NCBI RefSeq assembly: GCF_008017835.1
Contig: NZ_VRLT01000029.1
Coordinates: 297,559-361,558 of the forward strand
Direction: 5' to 3'
DNA: 64,000 nt
Source: Mesonia sp. HuA40
GTDB lineage: Bacteria; Bacteroidota; Bacteroidia; Flavobacteriales; Flavobacteriaceae
Within the stretch, counting starts at the first letter, position 1. Every line of letters begins with the position of its first letter. A model generated the notes under the pieces. That model was not told the DNA's origin and made no database searches. It saw only the letters and a program-made list of their open reading frames with translations. Both the position numbers and the translations under genes were made by a program. Shown piece after piece: positions 1 to 8,992 of the stretch.

Positions 1-51
1 TAGTATTTCTTCCCCTCCACCAGCATCGTAATTTTCTGCATCTCTATACAT
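1..51 (-). CDS. 5' end of an unidentified gene (partial, runs off left edge)
   Basis: A minus-strand ATG at 51 opens a frame that reads MYRDAENYDAGGGEEIL and continues past the left edge without a stop. It lies 49 bases downstream of the stop of the peptide ABC ATPase, on the same strand, so it may be the next gene of that transcript. Seventeen residues are too few to name it. Confidence 0.4.
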   Translation of the reverse strand, partial: MYRDAENYDAGGGEEIL

Positions 52-100
52 GATCCGTTAAATTATCCAACAGAAGATTTCGTTTTCAAATAGCTTTTAC

Positions 101-1789
101 CTAAATTGGCATAGCTTTAATCAAATCTTGAGTATACTGCTTTCGCGGATTTTTGTAAATGGAATCAGGATCGCCTCGTTCAACAATCTTTCCTCGATTC
201 ATAACCAGAAGTTGATCGGCCATATATTTAACGACACTTAAATCGTGCGAAATGAATAAATAAGTAAAACCAAAATCTTCTTTTAATTCATTTAATAAAT
301 TGAGCACTTGAGCTTGTACCGATATATCCAATGCCGAGACCGATTCATCACAAATTATCAATTCTGGGTTTACGGCAATCGTTCTGGCTATACCAATACG
401 CTGACGCTGCCCACCACTAAACTCATGAGGAAATCGATTAAAATATTTTTTATCTAATCCCACCCGATTAAGCAAATAGAGAGCTCTGTCTTTACGTTCT
501 GCTTTATTTTTATAAAGACCGTGTACCAGCATAGGCTCCATTATAGCCCTACCTATAGTAAGACGCGGATTCAACGAAGAAAAAGGGTCTTGAAAGATCA
601 ATTGAATTTTTTGTCGTAGCTTTTTTTGCTCCTTCTTAGGTAAAGAAAATATCTCTTTTCCTTTATAATAAACCTGTCCGCTGGTTGCCGGGGTCAATCG
701 CAAAATCAGATCGGCTAGAGTAGATTTACCACAGCCAGATTCACCTACCAAGCCTAAAGTTTCACCTGCATAAATTTTAAAGTTCACCGAATCTACAGCG
801 GTAAATTCCCGTTTGCTTCCCCATAAACCCGTTTTAGTAGTAAAAACTTTTTTTAAATTTTTAGCTTCGAGTAAAGGAGCTTGGGCATAAATAGCTTTAT
901 GCTTCTCTTGTCTATCTTCTCGAGTTTCAACGGCAAGATTTAATTGGTCTTGTAAAATATCTTCTACCGTTGGGAGCCTTTTTAAGCGAACATCTGTTCT
1001 TGGTTTTGAGAGTAATAGAGCGCGCGTATATTGGTTTTGTGGATTTTTGAATAGCGTTTGGGTTTCATTTACTTCTAGTATTTTGCCTCTATACATCACA
1101 GCTACCCGGTCGGCAATTTTAGACACCACTGCCAAATCATGAGAAATAAATAAAATACTCATTTGATTCTCTTTTTGAATCTCTTTTAAAAGAAGTAGAA
1201 TTTCATTCTGCACCGTTACATCTAAAGCGGTGGTTGGCTCATCGGCGATAAGTAGTTGGGGTTTACAAGCAATGGCCATAGCGATCATAACGCGTTGTTT
1301 TTGTCCGCCACTAATTTGGTGCGGATAGGCCCTATAAACACGTTCTACATCGGGAAGCTTTACTTGTTTAAAAAGTTCTAAAGTTTTTTGTTGAGCTTGT
1401 TTAAAGCTTAGGGAGGTGTGTTGAGCAAGAATTTCTACCACTTGTCTGCCGCATCGCATAGCTGGATTTAGACTGCTCATAGGTTCTTGGAATATCATTG
1501 CGATTTGTACTCCGCGTAAATTTTGAAATTCCTTCTTTGGCAGGTCTAATAGTTCTCTATTATTAAATTGTATACTGCCCTTTTTAATTTTCGCTTGCTT
1601 GCTTAATAGTTGCAAAATGCATAAACTAAGTATAGATTTTCCAGATCCAGATTCTCCTACCAGTCCAACAATCTCATTTTTTCCTATTTCTAAATCAATA
1701 TTTTTTAAAATAGGGGTATAAGAGGTTTTCTTAGTGGTAAAACCGAGACTGAGCTGTTTAATTTTTAATAAAGATTTGCTGGCTTCCAT
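101..1789 (-). CDS. Fused dual-ATPase peptide ABC transporter protein (OppDF/YejF type)
   Basis: This protein powers an oligopeptide/dipeptide-class ABC importer at the inner face of the membrane. Two complete ATPase domains are joined in one 562-aa chain. The first has Walker A GESGSGKS at residues 45-52, signature SGGQKQR at 160-166 and a Walker B ending IADEP. The second has Walker A GESGCGKS at 349-356 and signature SGGQRQR at 458-464. The segment after the first domain contains YTRALL, and the extreme C-terminus contains YTQDLI, both like the C-terminal extension of OppD/OppF proteins. This is the usual fused arrangement of YejF-like proteins. No permease or binding protein is adjacent, so the substrate is inferred from the family only. 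The start ATG at 1789 is the first in frame. A copy of the recurrent decamer ATCCGTAAAG (1797-1806) sits eight bases before it. Confidence 0.92.
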   Translation of the reverse strand: MEASKSLLKIKQLSLGFTTKKTSYTPILKNIDLEIGKNEIVGLVGESGSGKSILSLCILQLLSKQAKIKKGSIQFNNRELLDLPKKEFQNLRGVQIAMIFQEPMSSLNPAMRCGRQVVEILAQHTSLSFKQAQQKTLELFKQVKLPDVERVYRAYPHQISGGQKQRVMIAMAIACKPQLLIADEPTTALDVTVQNEILLLLKEIQKENQMSILFISHDLAVVSKIADRVAVMYRGKILEVNETQTLFKNPQNQYTRALLLSKPRTDVRLKRLPTVEDILQDQLNLAVETREDRQEKHKAIYAQAPLLEAKNLKKVFTTKTGLWGSKREFTAVDSVNFKIYAGETLGLVGESGCGKSTLADLILRLTPATSGQVYYKGKEIFSLPKKEQKKLRQKIQLIFQDPFSSLNPRLTIGRAIMEPMLVHGLYKNKAERKDRALYLLNRVGLDKKYFNRFPHEFSGGQRQRIGIARTIAVNPELIICDESVSALDISVQAQVLNLLNELKEDFGFTYLFISHDLSVVKYMADQLLVMNRGKIVERGDPDSIYKNPRKQYTQDLIKAMPI

Positions 1790-1849
1790 GGGTTAAATCC
1801 GTAAAGTCTACACGCAATAAAAATAACAAAATAAAGGTAGCAATTGGTT

Positions 1850-2560
1850 TTAGACACTTTTTATTTCTTCAGGGTCTAAAAGACTTTCTCCTTTAAATTT
1901 TAAGATAATCTGGGCAATGGCCACTACATCTCTTTCACAATAATTTTTTATTCTTGCTATATTTTGTTCTTCATAAAATACGTGAGCTACTTCATCGCCA
2001 GAAATATCTGATTTTGGCGAGGGAATACCTAAGACGTGGGTAAGTAAGTTAAGCGAGGTATAATGCTTGAAATCTCCAAATTTCCAAAGTTCTAGGGTGT
2101 CTAAATGGGGCACTTCCCAAGGTTTTTTACCAAAAAGATTGAGTTTGTCGGGTAGCGCGATACCATGAATTAGCATTCTTCGCGCTAAGAAAGGAAAATC
2201 AAATTCTTTGCCGTTATGGGCGCATAATAATTGGTCTTTTTTATCGAAGTGCTGAGTAACTAGGTTGTTGAAAGCCGTTAATAATTCAGGTTCGCTACCA
2301 GTAAAACTGGTAACTCTAAACTCTCTTTTGGGATGAATTAAAAAATACCCTACAGACAGACAAACTACTTTCCCAAACTCTGCCCAGATTCCTGCCCTTT
2401 CATAAAATTCTTCTGCCGAAATATCATCTTGGCGTTGATAACGTGATTTTTTTTCCCAAAGCGATTGTACTTTAGGAGATAAAAGTTCAAATTTTTCAAC
2501 TTCAGGGACGGTCTCTATATCTAAAAATAAAATTTTAGAAAGCGGGATATGGTGTAACAT
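1850..2560 (-). CDS. Predicted 3'-5' exonuclease, PolB-like (DEDD superfamily)
   Basis: This 236-aa protein resembles the stand-alone PolB-type 3'-5' exonucleases, which use two metal ions to trim DNA or RNA ends. The first motif is DIETVP, with D14 and E16. The second is in HNGKEFDFPFLARR near residue 115, and the last is in YCERDVVAIAQI near residue 210. Together these supply the four acidic ligands expected in the DEDD fold. The length is typical of the uncharacterised single-domain family rather than of a polymerase. It stands alone, 60 bases from the ABC gene and 77 bases from the CNNM gene on the same strand. The target nucleic acid is unknown. Confidence 0.8.
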   Translation of the reverse strand: MLHHIPLSKILFLDIETVPEVEKFELLSPKVQSLWEKKSRYQRQDDISAEEFYERAGIWAEFGKVVCLSVGYFLIHPKREFRVTSFTGSEPELLTAFNNLVTQHFDKKDQLLCAHNGKEFDFPFLARRMLIHGIALPDKLNLFGKKPWEVPHLDTLELWKFGDFKHYTSLNLLTHVLGIPSPKSDISGDEVAHVFYEEQNIARIKNYCERDVVAIAQIILKFKGESLLDPEEIKSV

Positions 2561-2637
2561 CAGCTTAGTAATTAAGTGATTAAGTTACAATATTACCCGA
2601 TGTAAACAAAAATTTTTTATTTAGTGATACAAAAGAA

Positions 2638-3738
2638 TTATTGTTCGTCTTCTAGATTATCGTGAATAATACCTAGGCGCTTTGCCCTTTTTTCCCAGTT
2701 TTTTCTAGCCAGATGCTGCATATCTTCTGTACTGTCGCTTTCATCCATAATTTCTAAACCGAGTAAGGTTTCAATAATATCTTCCATCGTAATAATTCCT
2801 ACAGTGTTTCCATATTGATCGGCTACAACGGCTAAATGAGCTCTTTTTTGTATGAAAAATTCAAATAATTTAGGAATAGGGGTGTGGCTGTAGGTTAGCA
2901 ATACGTCGCGTTTTAGACTTTCAAGTTGTAATGCGCCTTTATCTTGAATCATATGTTCTAAAATCTCATCTTTAAGCACAAAACCGGTGATGTTGTTGGG
3001 TTGATTATGGTAGACAGGAATCCTAGAAAATTTAAGCGTAGGGTGTTCTGAAATAAAGGCGGCTACACTTTGTTCTTCATTGGCAATCATAGCCACCGAA
3101 AATGGAGTCATAACGTCTTGCGCCATAACAGATTTGAAAACAAGTAAATTTTTAATAAAGGTGGTTTCATTTTCTTTAAAAACGCCTTCTTTTTCGGCTT
3201 CATCTGTAATGGCTATAAATTCTTCTCGACTCATGGTATTAGCATGAGCAGAATTGCCTATAAGTTTTGTGGTGAGTAGTAGTAACCATAAAATACCGGT
3301 ATATTTTAATGGAAAGATAAGAATCTGTAGGGTGGTGGCTGTGAACTGACCTAAATGCTTCCAATAACTAGCTCCTATGGTTTTAGGAATAATTTCTGAA
3401 AGAATTAAAATTAGAACAGTCATTATTGCCGATACTAAACCAACAAAATTTATTCCTAATACTTGATAATCTATACCTTGTTCTAATGCAAGAATAGCCG
3501 CTTGATTACCCACTAAAATGGCACCTACAGTGTGAGCTATAGTGTTCACGGTAAGTATAGCTGTTAAAGGAACATCAATATCTTTTTTAAAGCTGGCTAG
3601 GGTTGTAGCATACTGTTTTCCCTCATTTTTTTTAAGGCGTATATGAGTGGGGGTAAAACTCAAAAGAGCGGCTTCTAAAATAGAGCATAAGAAAGAAGCC
3701 AAAATAGAAACTAGGGCATAAATTATTAATAAGGTCAT
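2638..3738 (-). CDS. CNNM/CBS-domain membrane protein (hemolysin C-like, putative Mg/Co transporter)
   Basis: A 366-aa inner-membrane protein. An N-terminal DUF21/CNNM domain with about four hydrophobic segments covers roughly residues 1-170. Two CBS repeats follow at about 200-330; the end of the second reads VGIITMEDIIETLLG. Family members (CorB/CorC, Mpf) are linked to magnesium or cobalt export and regulation. The short acidic tail after the CBS pair lacks an obvious full CorC_HlyC domain, so this is the short form. I place the start at the ATG at 3738. A TTG ten codons upstream is in frame but overlaps the promoter box at 3766-3773 and cannot be the translated start of that transcript. 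Confidence 0.88.
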   Translation of the reverse strand: MTLLIIYALVSILASFLCSILEAALLSFTPTHIRLKKNEGKQYATTLASFKKDIDVPLTAILTVNTIAHTVGAILVGNQAAILALEQGIDYQVLGINFVGLVSAIMTVLILILSEIIPKTIGASYWKHLGQFTATTLQILIFPLKYTGILWLLLLTTKLIGNSAHANTMSREEFIAITDEAEKEGVFKENETTFIKNLLVFKSVMAQDVMTPFSVAMIANEEQSVAAFISEHPTLKFSRIPVYHNQPNNITGFVLKDEILEHMIQDKGALQLESLKRDVLLTYSHTPIPKLFEFFIQKRAHLAVVADQYGNTVGIITMEDIIETLLGLEIMDESDSTEDMQHLARKNWEKRAKRLGIIHDNLEDEQ

Positions 3739-3765
3739 TAAAAATGAATTTTCTGAAAAATAAGA

Positions 3766-3773
3766 CAAATATA
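3766..3773 (-). promoter_or_regulatory. Candidate -7 promoter box for the CNNM gene
   Basis: On the minus strand this reads TATATTTG, a perfect TAnnTTTG box as used by the Bacteroidota primary sigma factor. It sits 27 bases before the ATG at 3738. No clear TTTG is seen at the -33 distance. It decides the gene start. Confidence 0.55.
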
Positions 3774-3838
3774 GAATTTACTCAACCTATTTTTCACAAA
3801 TTTAGCAAAACCTAATCGCTATTTTGGCTATTGATTTA

Positions 3839-4282
3839 TCAGCTTAGAACTTTTTGCCATTTTTGAGCCAATTCTAATTGTGCTAAAGCTTCCACGTTAT
3901 AATCGTCTTTTTCGTTATAAAAAACTATTTGGCTCTGCTGTAATTGATTTTTAAGCAGCATCACGATTTGCTCGATGCCTTTTTCTTTACTCCTATTTTG
4001 TTTTATTTCGCAAGTAATTCCGGTTAAACCAAAACTTTTTATTTTCAAATTTTCTTCATCTAAATTTCCGTAAATAAGTATTTGTTTTGCACGGTTTATA
4101 CCCAAAAACAATTTGGTGTTTATTTCTAGTTCGTCTAGTTCTAGGTGCATTTGAGCTGCTTTTTTTCTAATTTTTTGTTCCCAAATAGCATTATTTTTCT
4201 TTTTAATGTTTATGGTATAAAATAATGGGGCAATGAAGGCAAATAGCAAAAGTAATCCTATTAAAATAGAAGATCGTTCCAT
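3839..4282 (-). CDS. Unknown membrane-anchored protein, 147 aa
   Basis: I do not recognise this family. A single hydrophobic segment (about residues 6-24) is followed by a basic stretch with INIKKKNN, and then a mixed alpha/beta-looking soluble domain of about 120 residues. By the positive-inside rule that domain would face the cytoplasm. It contains no cysteines in a motif and no nucleotide-binding motif. It is a single-gene unit between the CNNM gene and a small exported protein, all on the minus strand. Codon use looks like that of its neighbours, which supports it being real. Confidence 0.6.
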   Translation of the reverse strand: MERSSILIGLLLLFAFIAPLFYTINIKKKNNAIWEQKIRKKAAQMHLELDELEINTKLFLGINRAKQILIYGNLDEENLKIKSFGLTGITCEIKQNRSKEKGIEQIVMLLKNQLQQSQIVFYNEKDDYNVEALAQLELAQKWQKVLS

Positions 4283-4385
4283 GGTTTTTATGCTCTAAAA
4301 AGAGACTTTTATTTATAGTTTATTTAATTCCGTTAAAAAATGGTTAGTTTTATTGGTATGACATAAATAGCTGGTAGCAATAGAA

Positions 4386-4736
4386 CTATAAAAAACTATG
4401 GAAAGGGAATAGAAAAACTCCGAATAAGAGCCTTTTATCTAATGATGAAAAAATGGAGGATTTTAGTGGATGAAAAGTCAAAACTTGATTTGACTCCAAA
4501 TCTGTTATGGCATCTAATAAATTAAAACCAAAAAGGGGTTCATTTTCGCCTCCTAGTGGGGTTCGAACTTCATCTGTAGGTAAGCCCTGAAAGGAGTTTT
4601 GATATTCTTGTGAAAAGTAGTGTTCTTTTTCTGGAGTATCTCGAGGAAGAACATTGCTTGAACTGGATGTAGCCGCTATTCCCACTTGTTGGAATACCGA
4701 AAGTAAAAAAAGCCAGTATAAAAACAATTTTTTCAT
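4386..4736 (-). CDS. Small exported protein of unknown function, 116 aa
   Basis: The protein begins with a clear signal peptide (MKKLFLYWLFLLSVFQQ, cleavage likely after GIAA near residue 22), followed by a low-complexity Ser/Pro/Glu-rich mature region and a hydrophobic C-terminus. I recognise no domain. It starts 31 bases after the hemB stop on the same strand, so it may be read through from the heme operon. A role in heme metabolism is only a positional guess. Confidence 0.5.
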   Translation of the reverse strand: MKKLFLYWLFLLSVFQQVGIAATSSSSNVLPRDTPEKEHYFSQEYQNSFQGLPTDEVRTPLGGENEPLFGFNLLDAITDLESNQVLTFHPLKSSIFSSLDKRLLFGVFLFPFHSFL

Positions 4737-4767
4737 ACTGGCCTTTAACCTAAAATCGTGCCAAGTT

Positions 4768-5757
4768 TTACTGTATTAATTGAACCGCTTGTTTAGCGAA
4801 ATAACTCGCTATAAAATCGGCACCTGCACGTTTTATGGCGGTGATTTGCTCTAGGATGACAGCTTCTTCGTCTAACCAACCTTTTTCGGCGGCAGCTTTA
4901 ATCATCGCGTATTCTCCGCTAACTTGGTATACAGATATGGGTGTAGTTAACTCATTTCTTAGATCTCTAACAATATCTAGATAGCAAAGTCCGGGTTTCA
5001 CCATTACGATATCTGCACCTTCCTCGACGTCCATTTGAGCCTCTCGGATAGCTTCAAGCCGATTGGCAGGATTCATTTGATAAGTTTTTTTGTCTTTAGG
5101 AATGTTTTGTACGTCTACAGGCGCCGAGTCTAAAGCATCTCTAAAAGGGCCATAAAATGCAGAGGCATACTTGGCGCTATAACTCATAATTCCCGTATGG
5201 GAATAGCCCGCTTCTTCAAGGCGCTGGCGCATTACCAAAATACGACCGTCCATCATATCGCTTGGCGCAACAAAATCAGCTCCAGCTTGGGCATGAGATA
5301 GAGCCATAGCGGCTAAAAATTCTACAGAAGCATCATTTTGTATTTGTCCATTTTCAACGATACCGTCGTGACCGTAAATAGAATAAGGGTCTAGTGCTAC
5401 ATCGGTCATAACCAACATTTCAGGTACCGTATCTTTTACTGTCTTTATGGCACGTTGCATTAATCCGTTTTGGTTTAAAGCCTCCTTGCCCGCATTGTCT
5501 TTTAAGGATTCTTCAACTTTTACAAATAATAGTACAGATTGAATTCCTAATGACCAAAGGGTTTTTATCTCTTGCGCCAATTGATCTAAGCTGTAGCGAA
5601 AATAACCTGGCATAGAAGCAATTTCTTCTTTTTTGTTCTTACCTTCTACCACAAAAATAGGGGCTTGAAAATCGTTTGGTGATAGGTTAGTTTCCTGAAT
5701 TAGGTTACGTACTGCTTGATTTGTTCGGGTACGTCTATTTCTTATTAATGGGAACAT
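4768..5757 (-). CDS. hemB: Porphobilinogen synthase (delta-aminolevulinate dehydratase)
   Basis: This enzyme condenses two 5-aminolevulinate molecules to porphobilinogen in the cytoplasm. The 329-aa length is normal. The Schiff-base lysine lies in ADIVMVKPGLCYLD near residue 250, and the second active-site lysine lies in the segment ending SAKYASAFYGPFRD. The metal-site loop reads TDVALDPYSIYGHDG. It has Ala and Asp where zinc-type enzymes carry a cluster of cysteines, so this is the magnesium-type enzyme rather than the zinc type. It is the last gene of the leftward hem operon, 23 bases after hemF. Confidence 0.97.
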   Translation of the reverse strand: MFPLIRNRRTRTNQAVRNLIQETNLSPNDFQAPIFVVEGKNKKEEIASMPGYFRYSLDQLAQEIKTLWSLGIQSVLLFVKVEESLKDNAGKEALNQNGLMQRAIKTVKDTVPEMLVMTDVALDPYSIYGHDGIVENGQIQNDASVEFLAAMALSHAQAGADFVAPSDMMDGRILVMRQRLEEAGYSHTGIMSYSAKYASAFYGPFRDALDSAPVDVQNIPKDKKTYQMNPANRLEAIREAQMDVEEGADIVMVKPGLCYLDIVRDLRNELTTPISVYQVSGEYAMIKAAAEKGWLDEEAVILEQITAIKRAGADFIASYFAKQAVQLIQ

Positions 5758-5780
5758 AATGATTTATTTTTGTTTTACGT

Positions 5781-6683
5781 TTACACCCAATTTCTTGGAT
5801 TTTTTAAAACGTGAATTAATTTTTCTTCATCACTACCATTAGTTGGTTGGTGATTATATTGCCATTGCACGTGAGGCGGTAGGCTCATTAATATACTCTC
5901 TATACGACCATTTGTTTTTAAGCCAAAAAGAGTTCCTTTATCATGAATGAGATTAAACTCAACATACCTGCCACGCCTTATTTCTTGCCACTCTCTTTGG
6001 GCATCTTTGTAAGGTAGTTCCTTTCTTTTATTGACTATAGGGAGATAGGCATCTAAGAAACTATCTCCAACTTGAGTAACAAATTGATACCAGTCTTCTA
6101 TGTTTTTTTTAGGTGTAGATTTTAAATAATCAAAAAACAATCCACCTATACCTCTAGCTTCATTACGGTGGGTATTCCAGAAATATTCATCACATTTCTT
6201 TTTGTATTCGGTATACAAATTTGATCCGTGAGAATCACAAGCTTTTTTACAAATTTTGTGAAAGTGATTGGCGTCTTCTTCAAAGAGGTAGTAAGGGGTT
6301 AAGTCTTGGCCTCCACCAAACCATTGATCTATAACTTGACCTGATTTGTCATACATTTCAAAATAGCGCCAATTGGCATGAACGGTAGGAACCATAGGAT
6401 TTTTAGGATGAATAACTAAACTTAAGCCACAAGCAAAAAAATCTACGTCTCCTACTTTGAAATACTTTTGCATTGCTGGAGCTAGAGGGCCGTGCACAGC
6501 CGAAATATTTACACCGCCTTTTTCAAAGACTTTTCCGTTTTCAATTACACGTGTTCTGCCACCGCCACCTTCTTTTCTTTCCCACTTGTCTTCCTTAAAC
6601 TTTGCCTTGGTGTCAATCTCTTCTAAAGCTTGAGTAATCTGGTCTTGCAATTCTTGTATGTAAGCTAAAAACTTTTCTCGCAT
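5781..6683 (-). CDS. hemF: Oxygen-dependent coproporphyrinogen III oxidase
   Basis: This enzyme carries out the oxidative decarboxylation of coproporphyrinogen III to protoporphyrinogen IX with O2. The 300-aa chain carries hallmark HemF stretches: GGGGRTRVIENG near residue 40, WFGGGQDLTPYYL near 120, RGIGGLFFDYL near 175 and RRGRYVEFNLIHDKGTLFG near 235. The operon thus uses the aerobic enzyme at this step, and no radical-SAM HemN is seen in the window. It is tightly packed, 2 bases after the DUF6973 gene and 23 before hemB. Confidence 0.97.
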   Translation of the reverse strand: MREKFLAYIQELQDQITQALEEIDTKAKFKEDKWERKEGGGGRTRVIENGKVFEKGGVNISAVHGPLAPAMQKYFKVGDVDFFACGLSLVIHPKNPMVPTVHANWRYFEMYDKSGQVIDQWFGGGQDLTPYYLFEEDANHFHKICKKACDSHGSNLYTEYKKKCDEYFWNTHRNEARGIGGLFFDYLKSTPKKNIEDWYQFVTQVGDSFLDAYLPIVNKRKELPYKDAQREWQEIRRGRYVEFNLIHDKGTLFGLKTNGRIESILMSLPPHVQWQYNHQPTNGSDEEKLIHVLKNPRNWV

Positions 6684-6685
6684 AT

Positions 6686-7177
6686 TTAATTTTCTAAAAA
6701 AACAAGCCGATTTTTGTTTATTTCAATATCGGCAGCTTTGGTTATTTTTACGGCTTGGTCTGTTTCTCTGTTTAATAATTTTAATAGCTGATCAGTAGTG
6801 TTTGTGGTATAATTGGCTTCAAATAAACGAAGACCAATGCTATTGTTATGTAAATCCATGGCCTTTTCAAGTGGTTTATTGGGGGCTATTTGTTCGTGTA
6901 AATCGGTTATGGTTTTAGCCCAATGTACAGCTTTTGACACATTTTCATTTTTTTTATAAACTTTTTGAGCAATTAAATAACTCCATAAAGCGTGTCTAAA
7001 CGCGTTGGCAGGGGTGTTTAAATGATGTTCTTTGCCGAACCGGGCTTGTGCCAAATGGATAGCCAATTGCGTAGCCCGGTAGGTAGGAATAATATAAAAA
7101 GGGCGCACTATAAAAACCTTTACAAGTTGTAATATTTGTCTTGGTCTCAGTCTTGAAAGTTTACCCGGTAAGGCCAT
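6686..7177 (-). CDS. DUF6973 protein embedded in the heme operon
   Basis: A 163-aa, probably soluble protein. Two motifs stand out, NAFRHALWSYLIAQK near residue 80 and AMDLHNNSIGL near 125. These match the family I know as DUF6973, whose conserved His and Asn/Asp residues suggest a metal or catalytic site. No function is established. It sits between hemE and hemF with gaps of 2 bases on both sides, so it is certainly co-transcribed and probably translationally coupled. The position suggests a link with tetrapyrrole synthesis, but that is inference; it could equally be a passenger. Confidence 0.75.
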   Translation of the reverse strand: MALPGKLSRLRPRQILQLVKVFIVRPFYIIPTYRATQLAIHLAQARFGKEHHLNTPANAFRHALWSYLIAQKVYKKNENVSKAVHWAKTITDLHEQIAPNKPLEKAMDLHNNSIGLRLFEANYTTNTTDQLLKLLNRETDQAVKITKAADIEINKNRLVFLEN

Positions 7178-7179
7178 AG

Positions 7180-8205
7180 TTAAGCTTTGTATTCTTTTAC
7201 AGCATTAACAAATGCCTGTGCATTTTCAACTGGTATGTTTGGCAAAATACCATGCCCTAGGTTAACAATGTATTTGTCTTTTCCAAAATCATTAATCATT
7301 TGATGAACCATCTTCTTAATTTCTGCTGGTGGTGAAAAAAGACGCGACGGGTCAAAATTACCTTGAAGGGTAATACTTCCATTAGTAAAAGCTCTTGCAT
7401 TTTGAGCAGAGCAGGTCCAGTCTACTCCTAAAGCTGATGCTCCAGATTTGCTCATTTGATCTAAAGCATACCAACAGCCTTTACCAAAAGCAATTACCGG
7501 AGTTATATCTTTTAAAGCATCGATAATTTGCTGGATATATTGCCAAGAAAACTCATTGTAATCTACGGGTGATAGCATACCTCCCCAAGAATCAAAAATT
7601 TGAACTGCATCTACCCCAACCTTTACTTTTTGTTTTAAATAAGCTATAGTTGTGTCGGTTATTTTTTGCAATAGTGCATGGGCAGCCAAAGGTTGTGTAA
7701 AACAAAATTGTTTTGCTTTGTCAAAATTCTTAGAACCCTGCCCTTGAACAGCATAACATAAAATGGTCCAAGGCGAACCAGCAAATCCAATTAAAGGAAC
7801 TTCTTGGTTTAATGCTAATTTGGTCATTTTAATGGCGTCAAAAACGTAATCTAATTCTTCCTCTACGTTGGGTACAATCACTTGTTCTACATCTTTAGCA
7901 CTGCGAATAGGGTTGGGTAACCAAGGTCCAACACCAGGTTTCATTTCTACCTCAATATTCATAGCTTGTGGTATAACTAAGATGTCACTAAACAAAATGG
8001 CAGCATCTGTACCCACTTGATGTATGGGCATTACGGTTATTTCTGTAGCGAGTTCAGGAGTTCTACAACGGGTAAAGAAATCATACTTTTCTTTAAGCTT
8101 CATAAAGTCGGGTAGGTATCTTCCTGCTTGACGCATCATCCATACCGGCGGGCGCTCTACCGTTTCTCCTTTTAGTGCACGTAAAAATAAATCGTTTTTT
8201 ATCAT
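7180..8205 (-). CDS. hemE: Uroporphyrinogen decarboxylase
   Basis: This enzyme removes four carboxyl groups from uroporphyrinogen III to give coproporphyrinogen III. The 341-aa length is normal. The N-terminal signature [17 protein letters not shown] holds the conserved Arg residues that bind substrate carboxylates. The Asp of [10 protein letters not shown] near residue 75 is the expected catalytic Asp, and [13 protein letters not shown] near 320 is the C-terminal signature. It is separated from hemD by 91 bases that carry their own -7 box, so hemE and the genes after it may be expressed partly independently of hemACD. A near copy of the recurrent decamer (8217-8226) lies just before the ATG. 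Confidence 0.97.
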   Translation of the reverse strand: MIKNDLFLRALKGETVERPPVWMMRQAGRYLPDFMKLKEKYDFFTRCRTPELATEITVMPIHQVGTDAAILFSDILVIPQAMNIEVEMKPGVGPWLPNPIRSAKDVEQVIVPNVEEELDYVFDAIKMTKLALNQEVPLIGFAGSPWTILCYAVQGQGSKNFDKAKQFCFTQPLAAHALLQKITDTTIAYLKQKVKVGVDAVQIFDSWGGMLSPVDYNEFSWQYIQQIIDALKDITPVIAFGKGCWYALDQMSKSGASALGVDWTCSAQNARAFTNGSITLQGNFDPSRLFSPPAEIKKMVHQMINDFGKDKYIVNLGHGILPNIPVENAQAFVNAVKEYKA

Positions 8206-8252
8206 AGTAAATACTTCCGTAAAGGAAATTTTAAGGGTTTAAAATGTTGAAG

Positions 8253-8260
8253 CAAAGATA
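8253..8260 (-). promoter_or_regulatory. Candidate internal promoter (-7 box) for hemE-DUF6973-hemF-hemB
   Basis: The minus strand reads TATCTTTG, a perfect TAnnTTTG, in the only sizeable gap of the operon, 47 bases before the hemE ATG. No -33 TTTG is evident at the usual distance. Confidence 0.5.
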
Positions 8261-8296
8261 CATATTATAAGGGTTTTAAGTGATTTTAACCCAGCT

Positions 8297-8986
8297 TTAA
8301 TATGGTGATTGCTTATTGTTTTTTGTAATCTTATGCTTAAAATATTTTATGACCGTTGCGATGAGTTCTTCGACCGTAGGTTTTTCGGCTATAATGATAT
8401 TTTGAGTGTGTGTTTTGAGTGCCTGGGCCGTGGTGGTTCCAATGCAAAAAGCCAAAACATCTGATTTTAGCTGATTTTTTTGAAGGTAGCTATTGACACC
8501 ACTCGGACTAAAAAATAAAATTGCGTCAAAATCTGTTTCAAAAGATTTAGGATTTAAACTTGTATGGTAGGCTGTAACTTCGGTAAATTTAATGTTGTTC
8601 TGTTTCAACCCTTCCGGTATGGTGTCACGCCTTATGCTGCTGCAAGGAAAATAAAAGTGTGCATCTTGGTGTTTTGCTATAATTTCCTCTAGAAGGTCTA
8701 CAGCGTAATGTTTCCAACATATAACCGAAATTCCTGCCATCTCTAACAGCGTTGCTGTTTTTTCACCTACCACATAGGCTTTTTTAATGTTGGTTTTATC
8801 TTTTATTGCTTTGAATGAGTTCTGGCTGGTAATTATAGCATGCTCGATGTTCGCAGGAAGCTTTGCAGCTTGATTGGGTACGATTTTAATGCTAGGATAA
8901 TGCGTTAAAAGAATTTTATTTGTCTTAAACGTAAGATATTGCTGAGGTGAAAGCAATTTGGTACTTAAAACGTGGTAATTAGCCAT
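8297..8986 (-). CDS. hemD: Uroporphyrinogen-III synthase
   Basis: HemD closes hydroxymethylbilane to uroporphyrinogen III with inversion of ring D. The family is poorly conserved, but several cues fit: length (229 aa), position directly between hemC and hemE, the IITSQNSFKAI segment near residue 50 typical of the first domain, and FFSPSGVNSYL near 155 followed by AFCIGTTTAQAL. These are the usual phosphate/propionate-contacting loops of HemD. It lies 6 bases downstream of hemC. The assignment rests on context plus these motifs. Confidence 0.88.
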   Translation of the reverse strand: MANYHVLSTKLLSPQQYLTFKTNKILLTHYPSIKIVPNQAAKLPANIEHAIITSQNSFKAIKDKTNIKKAYVVGEKTATLLEMAGISVICWKHYAVDLLEEIIAKHQDAHFYFPCSSIRRDTIPEGLKQNNIKFTEVTAYHTSLNPKSFETDFDAILFFSPSGVNSYLQKNQLKSDVLAFCIGTTTAQALKTHTQNIIIAEKPTVEELIATVIKYFKHKITKNNKQSPY

Positions 8987-8992
8987 GGCAAA

